Source: Sphingomonas sp. Leaf230 (GTDB taxonomy: Bacteria > Pseudomonadota > Alphaproteobacteria > Sphingomonadales > Sphingomonadaceae). From it: 64,000 bases of DNA. Of this stretch, positions 54,906 through 63,937 are shown piece after piece (within the stretch, counting starts at the first letter, position 1; each line of letters starts with the position of its first letter). The position numbers were made by a program, and so were the translations under genes. The notes under the pieces are model-generated. The model made no database searches and was not told where the DNA came from. It saw only the letters and a list, made by a program, of their open reading frames with translations. The DNA is taken from assembly GCF_001421745.1 (NCBI RefSeq), contig NZ_LMKW01000001.1, positions 556,174-620,173 of the forward strand, written 5' to 3'.

Positions 54906-56549
54906 ATGACTAGACACGGTGTGATGACACGCAGGACCTTGTTGGGCCGACTTGGCCTGATGGGAGGGTTGAGCGCTACGCTTGGCGCAATGCAGGCTTT
55001 GGGTCTTACCAATGGATTGATCGGTACCTCGCAGGCGGAGGGGCTGGCGATGCTGCCGCCGGGGGTCGGCAAGGGAACACATGTCGTCGTGCTCGGGGCT
55101 GGGATCGCCGGGCTGACCGCGGCATACGAACTCGAACAAGCGGGCTTCCAGGTCACCTTGCTCGAAGCCCGCGAGCGGGTCGGTGGGCGCGCCTGGACGG
55201 TGCGTGACGGCGACAAGATCGAGATGATCGGCGAGCAAACGCAGACTGCCAAGTTCTCCGACGGAATCTACTTCAACGCGGGGCCGGCGCGCATTCCGAG
55301 CTTTCACCAAGGACTGATCGGGTACGCGAAGAAGTTCGACGTGCCGCTGGAGGTCGAGGTCAATTCTAGCCGTTCGGCGTACGTGATGGGCGAGAACGGC
55401 AGCAAGATCCGGATGCGGACCGCGATCAACGACATGCGCGGCCACATCGCCGAACTGTTGGCGAAGGCGATCAATCAGGGTGCGCTCGATCAGTCGGTGA
55501 CGGCGGCGGACAAGCAGAAACTCCTGCCGTTCCTCAAGGCATATGGCGACCTCGGTACCGACTATGCGTTTGCGGGCACCGAGCGATCGGGGTTCGGGAC
55601 GGCGCCGGGTGCGGGCGTCACCTTCTCGTCGGCGGGCAGCGCAGTGCCGATGGACCAGTTGCTGGCGAACGAACGGCTGCCGATGACGCTGTTCGAGGAC
55701 AACCTCTACATGCAGGCGACGATGTTCGAGCCGGTCGGCGGCATGGACCGGATCCATGCCGGGTTCGATCGCAACCTGCGCCGTCCCGCGATCCGCGGTG
55801 CGGAGGTCACGAAAGTCCGTCACACCGCCCGCGGCGTCGACGTCGTCTACCGTGACAAGGCGAGCGGCGTGGTCGACACAGTGACGGCGGATTACATCAT
55901 CTGCACGATCCCGTTCCCGGTGCTCGCGACGATCGATACCGACTTCTCGCCCGCGTTGAAGAAGACGATCGCCGGGGTGGTCTACGATCACTCGAACAAG
56001 GTCGCGTTCGAAAGCCCGCGCTTCTGGGAACGCGAACAGATCTATGGCGGCATCTCGTTCGTCGGCGGCCCGACGACACTGATCTGGTACCCATCGGCAG
56101 GGCTGCACTCTGCCCGCGGCATGATCCTGGGCTGTTATTCGTCGGGACCCAATGCCGCCGAGTTTGCCAAGCGGCCGATCGCGGAACAGATCGCCTTTTC
56201 GCGTGGGGTGATCGATCGGCTGCATCCCGGGCATGGCGGCGATCTGGTCAATGGCATCGCGGTGAACTGGCACAAGATCCCGTACAGCCTGGGGCCTTGG
56301 CCCGACTGGAACGCGGGCAGCGCCAATGGGCGGCAGGAGGGGCATATCGATACGCCCGAGTTTCGCCTGCTCCAGCAGCCCGACGGCCGCGTTTATTTCG
56401 CGTCCGCCGCACTCAGCCAAACGCCGGGCTGGCAGGAGGGCGGCATTCAGTCCGCGCAAGGGCAGGTCATCGCGCTGGCTAAACGCGTCGCGGCGCAGGG
56501 CGCCAACCGGGCTGTACTGGGTTCACGCGATGGAAGACGCGCAGCCTAA
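54906..56549 (+). CDS. flavin amine oxidase, exported by a Tat-type signal
   Basis: This 547-residue FAD enzyme resembles L-amino-acid/monoamine oxidases: amine or amino acid plus O2 gives imine plus H2O2. The N-terminus has MTRRTLLGRLGLMGGLSATL, a twin-arginine signal. The FAD Rossmann motif VVVLGAGIAGLTAAYELEQA is followed by LLEARERVGGRAWT. The substrate region includes FNAGPARIPSFHQ and VGGMDRIHAGF. The C-terminal FAD-contact is ASAALSQTPGWQEGGIQSAQ. ATG 54906 has a GGGGGG-rich site upstream; ATG 54924 and 54864 are alternatives. It is followed by a TonB receptor and an exported RidA gene, suggesting a periplasmic amine-oxidation unit. Confidence 0.87.
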   Translation: MTRHGVMTRRTLLGRLGLMGGLSATLGAMQALGLTNGLIGTSQAEGLAMLPPGVGKGTHVVVLGAGIAGLTAAYELEQAGFQVTLLEARERVGGRAWTVRDGDKIEMIGEQTQTAKFSDGIYFNAGPARIPSFHQGLIGYAKKFDVPLEVEVNSSRSAYVMGENGSKIRMRTAINDMRGHIAELLAKAINQGALDQSVTAADKQKLLPFLKAYGDLGTDYAFAGTERSGFGTAPGAGVTFSSAGSAVPMDQLLANERLPMTLFEDNLYMQATMFEPVGGMDRIHAGFDRNLRRPAIRGAEVTKVRHTARGVDVVYRDKASGVVDTVTADYIICTIPFPVLATIDTDFSPALKKTIAGVVYDHSNKVAFESPRFWEREQIYGGISFVGGPTTLIWYPSAGLHSARGMILGCYSSGPNAAEFAKRPIAEQIAFSRGVIDRLHPGHGGDLVNGIAVNWHKIPYSLGPWPDWNAGSANGRQEGHIDTPEFRLLQQPDGRVYFASAALSQTPGWQEGGIQSAQGQVIALAKRVAAQGANRAVLGSRDGRRAA

Positions 56550-56808
56550 CACCAGCGCCTCAAGGTAAAACGTTGCATATTAGTGACAGTGCAAACAATA
56601 GTTCTGTATTAAATGTCGATTAGATCAGAATCAGTTGTCACGTATCCTCCTATAGTCAATCCTGACTAAGGTTAGGGAATAAAGTAAATCAGGGAATGGA
56701 ACTACGAAACGGTGTTTCGTGGATCGGGTAACTGTAAATAGGTGGCAGAAGATCATCGAAGAATATTGAGGATGGCTGAAGGCGCTCAACAATAAGGGGG
56801 GAAACCTT
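56550..56808. other. AT-rich regulatory gap before the TonB receptor
   Basis: This 259-bp region is distinctly AT-rich. It contains two perfect short inverted repeats, TAGTCA-ATCC-TGACTA (56653-56668) and ACGAAAC-GGT-GTTTCGT (56704-56720), either of which could be an operator. AAGGGGGGAAA lies directly before the receptor ATG. No gene is seen. Confidence 0.55.
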
Positions 56809-59379
56809 ATGCGGATCGTTACCAGCATTTCACGCGGCGCACTTATCGTAGCGCTCGCCAGCGCCGGACACATGACGGCCTCCGCGCAAACCGCGTCGGT
56901 TACCGTGACCGATCCCCAGACTGGATCATCCGAGATACCCGACGACATCATCGTCACCGGCACGCGCGCGACAGGCATTACCGCGGCCGAAAGCGCTGCC
57001 CCGATCAAGGTGCTCGACGCCGAACTCATGAGCCATGTCGGCCAGCCCAATCTCAACCAAGTGCTGACTCAGCTCGTACCGTCGTTTACCGCGCAGGCGT
57101 TCGGCGGCGACACCGCCAACCTGACGCTGTCGGCGCGGTTGCGTGGGTTGAGCCCGAACCACACGCTGGTCCTGATCAACGGCAAGCGACGACACGGCAC
57201 CTCGAACCTCGCCGTCCTCGGCGGACCCTATCAGGGCGCGGCGACGGCCGATCTCGACCTGATCTCGCCAGCGTCGATCAAGCGCATCGAGGTGCTGGAG
57301 GACGGTGCCGCCGCCCAATATGGCTCAGACGCGATCGCCGGCGTCATCAACGTCATCCTCAAGGACGACAAGGAAGGCGGCGACGCATCGCTGACCGCAG
57401 GCGAGAATTACGATACCGGCGGCCGCACCTATGGGGGAAGCCTGCACCTCGCGACCAAGGTCGGTGAAAACGGCTTCATCAACGTCACCGGCTTTTACCG
57501 CTATCACGACTTCACGCAGGTCGGCGGGCTCGATCGACGCGTCACCGATATCAACGGCAAGCTGCTCACGAGCGCGACGACGCCGTCGATTACGCCGCTT
57601 CAGCAAAGTCTCTATCCGGGGATGTCCGACTTTCCTTACGTGAACAAGATCAGCGGCGATGCGCAGTCGCGCCTCATCAACCTCCAGTATAACTCGGCGT
57701 ATGATTTCGGCGGTATCGAGGCGTACAGCTTCGGCACCTACTCACGCCGGGTCGCCAGCGCCTATGAGAATGTCCGGGTGCCGACCCGCGTATCGCGCAC
57801 CGTCGCGGGCGTAACGACCTATTTCGATCCCGAGGGCGATAGCCCGGTCAACGGCTTTTCCCCGCGGGAGAAAATACGCGAGGAGGACATGGCGTTCACC
57901 GGCGGTGTTCGCGGCGACGTCAGTGGGTTCCACTACGACCTGTCGTCGACGTTCGGACAGGACAAGAACGAGATCTATACCGTCAATTCGGCGAACGCTT
58001 CGCTCTACGCGGACACCGGCTTTACGCCGACCACCTTCTATAACGGCTTTTTCAAATCGAGCGAGCTGACCGCAAACGCCGACTTCACGCATGAGATCGA
58101 GGCGGGCATGGCGGCACCGATCAACCTCGCTTTCGGCGGCGAGTATCGCAAGAACGTCTACGAGATCGGCGCGGGCGATGCTGCGTCCACCTACAAGGAA
58201 GGCGGGCAGTCCTATCCCGGTTTCCGCAGTTCGGATGCGGGCGTCAACGGACGGAATTCGCAGGCGGGATATGTCGACGTCGCGCTGATGCCGGTCGAGG
58301 GCTGGAAGGTCGATGTCGCTGGCCGGTACGAGCATTATTCCGATTTCGGCAGCAAGTTCATCTACAAGGGCACAACCCGCTACGACTTCTCCGATGCGTT
58401 CGCGCTGCGGGGCACGTTCTCGACGGGGTTCCGGGCACCGACGCTGGCGGAATCGTTCTACTCCGCGACCAACGTCTCGCCGACCTCCGCGTTCGTGCAA
58501 TTGCCGGCCAATTCGGCCGCAGCCAAACTGCTCGGTTTCGCCAATCTGAAACCGGAGAAATCGACCAACTATAGCCTGGGCACGGTCATCCGGCCGGTGC
58601 CGCGCCTGACGATCACGATCGACGCGTACCAGGTGAAGATCGAGGACCGTATTCTCGGTACGGGATCGCTGTTCGGCGGCGGTGGCGCGACCTCGCCGGT
58701 CAACGTCAACTTCCCCGTGGTGACCGCGGCGATCCGTGCGAACGGCAACGTGCTCGATCCGACGGTGACGCAGACCGGCATCAACATCTTCACCAACGGC
58801 GCGGATACCCGGACGCGCGGTATCGATGTCGTTGCCAGCTATGCGAGCGATTTCGGCGAGTATGGCAATGCGACCTGGACCCTGTCCGGCAACTACAACC
58901 AGACCAAGATCACCAAGGTCATGTCGGCACCGCCTTTGGTCAACGTGCTGGGGCAGACGATCACGGTTCCGCTGTTCGACGAGGGCGCGCGAGCCAATAT
59001 CGAGACCGCATCGCCGCGGGTGAAGGTCATCGGCTCGACCTTCTATTCGATCGACAAGTTTTCGATGACGTTGCGCGGCACGGTCTACGGAAAGAGCTCG
59101 GCCAGATATAGCCCGGACGGCGGCAAGTTCTACAAGCAGACGATCGGGACCGCATTCATCGGTGACGTCGAGTTGAACTTCAAGGCGACTGACGACCTGG
59201 AGCTGTCGATCGGTGCGAACAACGTCTTCAACAAGAAGTCACCGACGCTCGGCTTGGTGCCGGGGACGACCAATGCGACCTTGGTTGGGGGCGGCAATCA
59301 GCTCGATGCGCCGCTGACGTTCAGTCCGTACGGGATCAACGGCGGCTATTATTATGCGCGCATGAACGTCAGTTTCTAA
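56809..59379 (+). CDS. TonB-dependent outer-membrane receptor (856 aa)
   Basis: The signal peptide ends near residue 27 (HMTASAQ). A TonB-box-like DDIIVTGTRA follows at about 45. The plug has RLRGLSPNHTLVLINGKRRH and VLEDGAAAQYGSDAIAGVIN. The barrel contains FRAPTLAESFYSATNVSPTS and ends in GYYYARMNVSF with the terminal Phe typical of outer-membrane barrels. This plug class (RGLSPNHTLVLINGKRRH) is often encoded beside catabolic enzymes. Here the partners are an exported amine oxidase upstream and an exported RidA 53 bp downstream, so an amine or amino-acid-derived ligand is a reasonable guess. Confidence 0.94.
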   Translation: MRIVTSISRGALIVALASAGHMTASAQTASVTVTDPQTGSSEIPDDIIVTGTRATGITAAESAAPIKVLDAELMSHVGQPNLNQVLTQLVPSFTAQAFGGDTANLTLSARLRGLSPNHTLVLINGKRRHGTSNLAVLGGPYQGAATADLDLISPASIKRIEVLEDGAAAQYGSDAIAGVINVILKDDKEGGDASLTAGENYDTGGRTYGGSLHLATKVGENGFINVTGFYRYHDFTQVGGLDRRVTDINGKLLTSATTPSITPLQQSLYPGMSDFPYVNKISGDAQSRLINLQYNSAYDFGGIEAYSFGTYSRRVASAYENVRVPTRVSRTVAGVTTYFDPEGDSPVNGFSPREKIREEDMAFTGGVRGDVSGFHYDLSSTFGQDKNEIYTVNSANASLYADTGFTPTTFYNGFFKSSELTANADFTHEIEAGMAAPINLAFGGEYRKNVYEIGAGDAASTYKEGGQSYPGFRSSDAGVNGRNSQAGYVDVALMPVEGWKVDVAGRYEHYSDFGSKFIYKGTTRYDFSDAFALRGTFSTGFRAPTLAESFYSATNVSPTSAFVQLPANSAAAKLLGFANLKPEKSTNYSLGTVIRPVPRLTITIDAYQVKIEDRILGTGSLFGGGGATSPVNVNFPVVTAAIRANGNVLDPTVTQTGINIFTNGADTRTRGIDVVASYASDFGEYGNATWTLSGNYNQTKITKVMSAPPLVNVLGQTITVPLFDEGARANIETASPRVKVIGSTFYSIDKFSMTLRGTVYGKSSARYSPDGGKFYKQTIGTAFIGDVELNFKATDDLELSIGANNVFNKKSPTLGLVPGTTNATLVGGGNQLDAPLTFSPYGINGGYYYARMNVSF

Positions 59380-59432
59380 TGTCTGCCGGGCGCCGGAAAC
59401 ATCCGGCGCCCGGTTTCTACGAGGGGATATCC

Positions 59433-59951
59433 ATGACGAAGACTTTTGTTAGATCGCTTGCCCTGTTTGCGGCGCTGGCAGGCGCGTCGGTTGCCGGTGC
59501 GCAGGCCCCTAAATCCGGCATCGTCCGTCACACCAATACGCCACCGGGGCTCATTCTTCAGGGCGTGACGGTACCGGCGGGTGCGAAGATGCTGTATCTT
59601 AGCGGGCAGCTGGCGGCGCCTATCGATCCGGCGAGCAAGACGCCGTCGGCACAAATGACGACCGCCGATTTCGGCGATACCAAGACGCAGACGATCAGCG
59701 TCTTCAGCAAGATCAAGGCGATACTCGCGGCGCAGGGCTATGCGATGAGCGACATCATCAAGCTCACCGTGTTCGTCGCGGGTGATCCGAAGCTTGGCGG
59801 CAAGATGGATTTTGCGGGCATGAACGATGCGTTCAAGATGTATTTCGGGACGGCGGAGAACCCTAACACCGTCGCGCGGTCGACCGTTCAGGTGGCAGCG
59901 TTGGCGGGGCCGGCGTTTCTGGTCGAGATCGAGGCGACGGCGGCGAAATAA
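59433..59951 (+). CDS. RidA family protein with signal peptide
   Basis: RidA/YjgF enzymes hydrolyse reactive enamine and imine intermediates to ketones and ammonia. The 172-residue precursor starts at ATG 59433 after GGGGAT, with the signal peptide MTKTFVRSLALFAALAGASV and cut after AGAQA. The RidA domain shows MLYLSGQLAAPID, TISVFSKIKAILAAQGYAMS, DIIKLTVFVAG and the family-like end VQVAALAGPAFLVEIEATA. The usual catalytic Arg (VARSTVQVAAL region, ARS) is present. RidA is normally cytosolic, so export here fits processing of products from the exported amine oxidase upstream. Confidence 0.88.
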   Translation: MTKTFVRSLALFAALAGASVAGAQAPKSGIVRHTNTPPGLILQGVTVPAGAKMLYLSGQLAAPIDPASKTPSAQMTTADFGDTKTQTISVFSKIKAILAAQGYAMSDIIKLTVFVAGDPKLGGKMDFAGMNDAFKMYFGTAENPNTVARSTVQVAALAGPAFLVEIEATAAK

Positions 59952-60121
59952 ATTCGGGCGAAAATGGCCTCGTGTTCGCTTTCGAAATCAGGTGCTTGGT
60001 CCGGTCGGGTGGTTGGCGGACGGCAACCCGCGACTGGATCGAGGCCAGATCGGATGCGTAACGAATTGACGCTCGGGGCGGTGCGTGGGACGATGTTGGA
60101 CACACCGGATCGGAGACCGCC

Positions 60122-60601
60122 ATGCTCGTCCCCCCGCTCGTTCACGGACTGATCCTCGCCTTCGTCATCGGCATCGTCGCGGGGTTGCGCGCGATGCTGG
60201 CGCCTGCCGCGGTAGCCTGGGTTGCGAGCAAGGGTATGCTGCCGTTGCAGGGCACGTGGTTGGCGTTCCTCGGCTACCGGTTCACGCCGTGGATCTTCAC
60301 GCTGCTCGCGGCCACCGAACTCGTGACGGATCAGCTGCCGTCGACGCCCAGCCGCAAGGTGCCGCCGCAGTTCGCCGCGCGCCTGCTGACGGGCGGGGTG
60401 TCGGGCGCTGCCGTGGGGTACGGCATCGGTGCGCCGTTGCCGGGGATCGTTCTCGGCATCGTCGGTGCGGTCTTCGGAATTTATGGCGGCGCGGCTTTGC
60501 GCGCGCGACTGGCGGCAACGTTCGGCAGCGATCGACCGGCTGCGCTGATCGAGGATGCGGTCGCGATCCTCCTGGCGGTGCTGGTGGTGCTGTCGATCTG
60601 A
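60122..60601 (+). CDS. DUF4126 membrane protein
   Basis: This 159-residue protein has about four hydrophobic segments (LILAFVIGIVAGLRAMLAP; VSGAAVGYGIGAPLPGIVLG; GIVGAVFGIYGG; AVAILLAVLVVLSI) and matches DUF4126, a small inner-membrane family of unknown function often found beside flavin reductases. The stop codon shares a base with the next start (TGATG), so it is coupled to the MerA-like gene. A longer reading frame from 60085 in another frame is the extension of the downstream gene and is not real here. Confidence 0.8.
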   Translation: MLVPPLVHGLILAFVIGIVAGLRAMLAPAAVAWVASKGMLPLQGTWLAFLGYRFTPWIFTLLAATELVTDQLPSTPSRKVPPQFAARLLTGGVSGAAVGYGIGAPLPGIVLGIVGAVFGIYGGAALRARLAATFGSDRPAALIEDAVAILLAVLVVLSI

Positions 60602-61980
60602 TGCGGAATTTCGATGCGATCATCGTCGGTGCCGGGCAGGCCGGGCCACCGCTGGCAGGCCGCCTCACCGCCGCGGGCATGTCGGTCGCGCTGATCGAGC
60701 GGAAGCTGGTCGGCGGAACCTGCGTCAATACCGGCTGCATGCCGACCAAGACGCTGGTGGCGAGCGCCTATGCCGCGCACCTCGCGAGGCGCGCGGCGGA
60801 TTTTGGGATCGCGACCGGCGATGTCACGGTCGACATGCCCGCCGTCGCGGCCCGCGCGCGCAAGGTCGTGATGGACGCGCGATCGGGCAACGAGCGCTGG
60901 CTGGAGGGGATGGCGGGCCTCACCTTCCTGCGCGGCCACGCCCGCTTCACCGGACCGCGGACGATCGCGGTCGACGGCGAAGAGATGACCGCGCCGCGCA
61001 TCTTCCTCAACGTCGGCGGGCGCGCGATCGTGCCCGACATGCCCGGTGTCGGCGACGTGCCGCATCTCGACAATACCGACATGGTCGCGCTGGAACAGAT
61101 TCCCGAACATCTCGTCGTCGTCGGCGGAAGCTATGTCGGGCTCGAGTTCGCGCAGATGTATCGTCGGTTCGGCGCCGCGGTGACGGTGGTGGAGCGCGGC
61201 GAACGGCTGATCGCGCACGAGGATGCCGAAGTGTCGGACGCCGTGCGGGGCATATTGGAAGACGAGGGGATCACGGTGCGGACGGGCGCGAACTGCATCG
61301 CGTTCGCGCGCCATGCGGACGGCGTCGCGGTATCGGTCGATTGCCAGGCGGGCGATCCGAAGGTGATCGGCAGCCACGTGCTGCTGGCGGTCGGCCGGCG
61401 CCCGAATACCGATGATCTCGGGCTCGATCTTGCCGGGATCGCGACCGATGCGAAGGGCTATGTCACCGTCGATGACATACTGCAGACCAACGTGCCGGGC
61501 GTCTGGGCGCTGGGCGATTGCAACGGGCGCGGCGCGTTCACGCATACCGCGTATAACGATTTCGAGATCGTCGCGGCGAACCTGCTCGATCATGACGACC
61601 GGACGCTGAGCGAGCGGCTGGTAGGCTACGCGCTCTATACCGATCCGCCACTCGGCCGGGTAGGGATGACGCAGGCGCAGGCGGAGAAGACGGGCCGACC
61701 GATCCTGGTCTCGAAGCGGCCGATGACGCGTGTCGGGCGCGCCATCGAAAAAGGTGAGACCAAGGGGTTCATGAAGATCGTGGCGGATGCGGAAACACAG
61801 CGGATCCTGGGGGCGGCGATCCTCGGCACCGGCGGCGACGAGGCGATCCACGGGATCCTCGACATGATGAACGCCGACCAGCCGGTGTCCGCGTTGCGTT
61901 GGGCGGTGCCGATCCATCCGACCGTGTCCGAACTGATCCCGACGCTGCTGCTCGGGCTAGAACCGGTGGCGCGGGCATGA
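60601..61980 (+). CDS. MerA/Lpd-like FAD-dependent disulfide reductase
   Basis: This 459-residue class I pyridine-nucleotide disulfide oxidoreductase has the FAD motif AIIVGAGQAGPPLAGRL, the redox disulfide GGTCVNTGCMPTKTLVAS (CxxxxC), the NAD(P) motif LVVVGGSYVGLEFAQMY, the FAD-binding GVWALGDCNGRGAFTHTAYN, and a dimerisation domain with the catalytic-base region WAVPIHPTVSELIPTL. The C-terminal vicinal cysteines and N-terminal HMA domain of true mercuric reductase are absent. The substrate is therefore unknown; a thiol or quinone is possible. It overlaps the next gene by ATGA. Confidence 0.9.
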   Translation: MRNFDAIIVGAGQAGPPLAGRLTAAGMSVALIERKLVGGTCVNTGCMPTKTLVASAYAAHLARRAADFGIATGDVTVDMPAVAARARKVVMDARSGNERWLEGMAGLTFLRGHARFTGPRTIAVDGEEMTAPRIFLNVGGRAIVPDMPGVGDVPHLDNTDMVALEQIPEHLVVVGGSYVGLEFAQMYRRFGAAVTVVERGERLIAHEDAEVSDAVRGILEDEGITVRTGANCIAFARHADGVAVSVDCQAGDPKVIGSHVLLAVGRRPNTDDLGLDLAGIATDAKGYVTVDDILQTNVPGVWALGDCNGRGAFTHTAYNDFEIVAANLLDHDDRTLSERLVGYALYTDPPLGRVGMTQAQAEKTGRPILVSKRPMTRVGRAIEKGETKGFMKIVADAETQRILGAAILGTGGDEAIHGILDMMNADQPVSALRWAVPIHPTVSELIPTLLLGLEPVARA

Positions 61981-63635
61981 GCGATCCCGGCGCGCGCGAC
62001 CATCAGATGTTTCCGGTGCTTACCGGAGACCAGCTTCAGACGGCGAAGCGCTTTGCGAGCGGTCCGGCGCGCGTGTTTGCCGCGGGCGAGCAGGTCTATG
62101 CGATCGGCGAGCACGGCGTCGCGGCCTGGCTGGTGCTCGAAGGAACGATCGACGTCGTCCGCCGCGACGGGCTCAGTCACGAGGCGCCGATTACCACACA
62201 CGGCCCGGGGCAGTTGACGGGCGAGGTCAACCAGCTTGCCGGACGCCCGACGATCGCGGGCGGCACCGCTGGCCCCCAAGGCTGTACCGCGCTGCCGTTC
62301 GATCCGGCGCATCTGCGCGCGCTGATGGTCGGCTCGGCGGACGTCGGCGAGATCGTGATGCGCGCGCTGATCCTGCGCCGCGTCGGCCTGATCGAGCAGG
62401 GCAGCGGGGGAACGGTGATCGTCGGCCTGCCGGACAGTCCCGACGTCGTCCGGCTACAGGGGTTTCTCACGCGATCGGGCTATCCGAACATCGTCCTCGA
62501 TGCGGCATCCGACGACGAGGGGCGTGCACTGGTCGAGCGGACCGGTGTCGCGTCGAGCGATCTGCCGCTGGTCGTTTGTCCAAACGGTACGGTGCTGAAA
62601 AGGCCGTCGGATATCGAGGTTGCGGCGTGCCTGGGGATCACACCGGAACTCGATCCCGACACCGTGTACGACGTCGCGATCGTCGGTGCGGGGCCGGCGG
62701 GGCTGGCGGCGGCGGTGTATGCGGCGTCCGAGGGACTGTCGGTGATCGTGCTCGACGAGCGTGCGATCGGCGGGCAGGCGGGGGCGTCGGCTAGGATCGA
62801 GAACTACCTGGGCTTCCCGACCGGCATTTCGGGGCAGGCGCTGGCCGGGCGCGCATTCAACCAGGCGCTCAAGTTCGGCGCGGAGATCGCGATCCCGTTG
62901 ACCGTCGAGCATCTCGATTGCGACGAGGATCGGCCCGCGGGCGACCCCCTCGCGCTCGAACTGCCGGGTGATCGACGCGTCCAGTCGCGAACCGTGATCG
63001 TCGCATCGGGCGCGCGGTATCGGCGGCCGGACATCCCCGACCTAGCGGAGTTCGAGGGCGCCGGCGTGTCCTATTGGGCATCGCCGATCGAGGCGCGGTT
63101 GTGCGAGGGCGAGGAGGTCGCGCTGGTCGGCGGCGGCAATTCGGCCGGGCAGGCGGTGGTGTTCCTCGCACCGCGCGTGAAACACCTGCACCTGATCGTG
63201 CGCCGCCCGTTGGCCGCGACGATGTCGAAATATCTGATCGACCGCATCGCCGCGCTGCCCAACGTCACGATCCGCGTCGGCACCGAGATCGTCGGGCTGG
63301 AGGGCGAGCGCGCGACTGGACTGACGGCGGCGATCTTCCGCCAACGCAGCGACGGCGCCGAGACGCGGTGCGCGATGCGACACCTGTTCCTGTTCATCGG
63401 CGCCGATCCCAATGCGGGCTGGCTTAAGGGCTGTGTCGATACCGACGAGAAGGGGTTCATCGTCACCGGCGCCGCGGCGCTGCCGTTGCAGACGAGCCGC
63501 GCGGGCGTATTCGCGATCGGTGACGTCCGCGCCGGCTCGACCAAGCGCGTCGCCGCGGCGGTCGGCGAAGGCGCGGCGGTGGTCGCGCAGATCCACACGG
63601 TTTTGGCGGACATGGCGGAAAGGCACGCGGAATGA
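61977..63635 (+). CDS. cyclic-nucleotide-binding-like / thioredoxin-reductase-like fusion
   Basis: This 552-residue protein has three parts. Residues 1-140 form a cNMP-binding-like barrel (VFAAGEQVYAIGEHGVAAWL, LEGTIDVVRR). Residues about 145-220 resemble a thioredoxin-fold linker (GTVIVGLPDSPDVVRLQGFL). Residues about 225-545 are a thioredoxin-reductase-like flavoprotein (VAIVGAGPAGLAAAVYAASE, IENYLGFPTGISGQALAGRA, VALVGGGNSAGQAVVFLAPR, GVFAIGDVRAGSTKRVAAAV). The redox CxxC of thioredoxin reductase is replaced by WASP in VSYWASPIEARLC, leaving one nearby Cys. Electrons may go to another acceptor. The zinc-finger gene follows with an ATGA overlap. Confidence 0.87.
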   Translation: MSDPGARDHQMFPVLTGDQLQTAKRFASGPARVFAAGEQVYAIGEHGVAAWLVLEGTIDVVRRDGLSHEAPITTHGPGQLTGEVNQLAGRPTIAGGTAGPQGCTALPFDPAHLRALMVGSADVGEIVMRALILRRVGLIEQGSGGTVIVGLPDSPDVVRLQGFLTRSGYPNIVLDAASDDEGRALVERTGVASSDLPLVVCPNGTVLKRPSDIEVAACLGITPELDPDTVYDVAIVGAGPAGLAAAVYAASEGLSVIVLDERAIGGQAGASARIENYLGFPTGISGQALAGRAFNQALKFGAEIAIPLTVEHLDCDEDRPAGDPLALELPGDRRVQSRTVIVASGARYRRPDIPDLAEFEGAGVSYWASPIEARLCEGEEVALVGGGNSAGQAVVFLAPRVKHLHLIVRRPLAATMSKYLIDRIAALPNVTIRVGTEIVGLEGERATGLTAAIFRQRSDGAETRCAMRHLFLFIGADPNAGWLKGCVDTDEKGFIVTGAAALPLQTSRAGVFAIGDVRAGSTKRVAAAVGEGAAVVAQIHTVLADMAERHAE

Positions 63636-63937
63636 GCTACGGGTGTACGCATATGGATACGATCCGCCTGGTAACGCCGAGCGCGAAGGGCTGCGAGGAG
63701 TGCCTCCGGATCGGCAGCGAATGGGTGCATCTGCGGCTGTGCCGGGAATGCGGTCATGTCGGCTGTTGCGACGACTCCCCGCACCGCCACGCGACCGCGC
63801 ACTTCCACGCGACACGGCATCCGATCATCGAGGGCTACGACCCGCCGGAAGGCTGGGGCTGGTGCTTCGTCGACGAGACGATGGTAGACCTGCCGGACCA
63901 GACGCCGCAGGTTGGGCCGATCCCGCGCTATGTTTGA
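63632..63937 (+). CDS. UBP-type zinc finger protein
   Basis: This 101-residue protein is a free-standing UBP-type (ZnF-UBP) zinc finger. Ligand pattern: C5, H7, CEEC (21-24), CRECGHVGCCDD (C37, C40, C45) and a His-rich stretch SPHRHATAHFHATRHP. In eukaryotes this domain binds the C-terminal Gly-Gly tail of ubiquitin. Bacterial versions are common and uncharacterised. The start overlaps the stop of the reductase fusion gene (ATGA), making it the last gene of a four-gene coupled operon within this window. Confidence 0.87.
   Translation: MSYGCTHMDTIRLVTPSAKGCEECLRIGSEWVHLRLCRECGHVGCCDDSPHRHATAHFHATRHPIIEGYDPPEGWGWCFVDETMVDLPDQTPQVGPIPRYV

Noticed and set aside
60085..60600. Extending the MerA-like reductase upstream to give a 631-residue protein
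   Set aside because: The extension runs out of frame through the DUF4126 membrane protein gene, whose product is credible, and the reductase begins perfectly at 60601 with its FAD motif.
61899..61976. Longer N-terminus of the cNMP/thioredoxin-reductase fusion
   Set aside because: It overlaps the conserved C-terminus of the preceding reductase; ATG 61977 gives the usual ATGA coupling.
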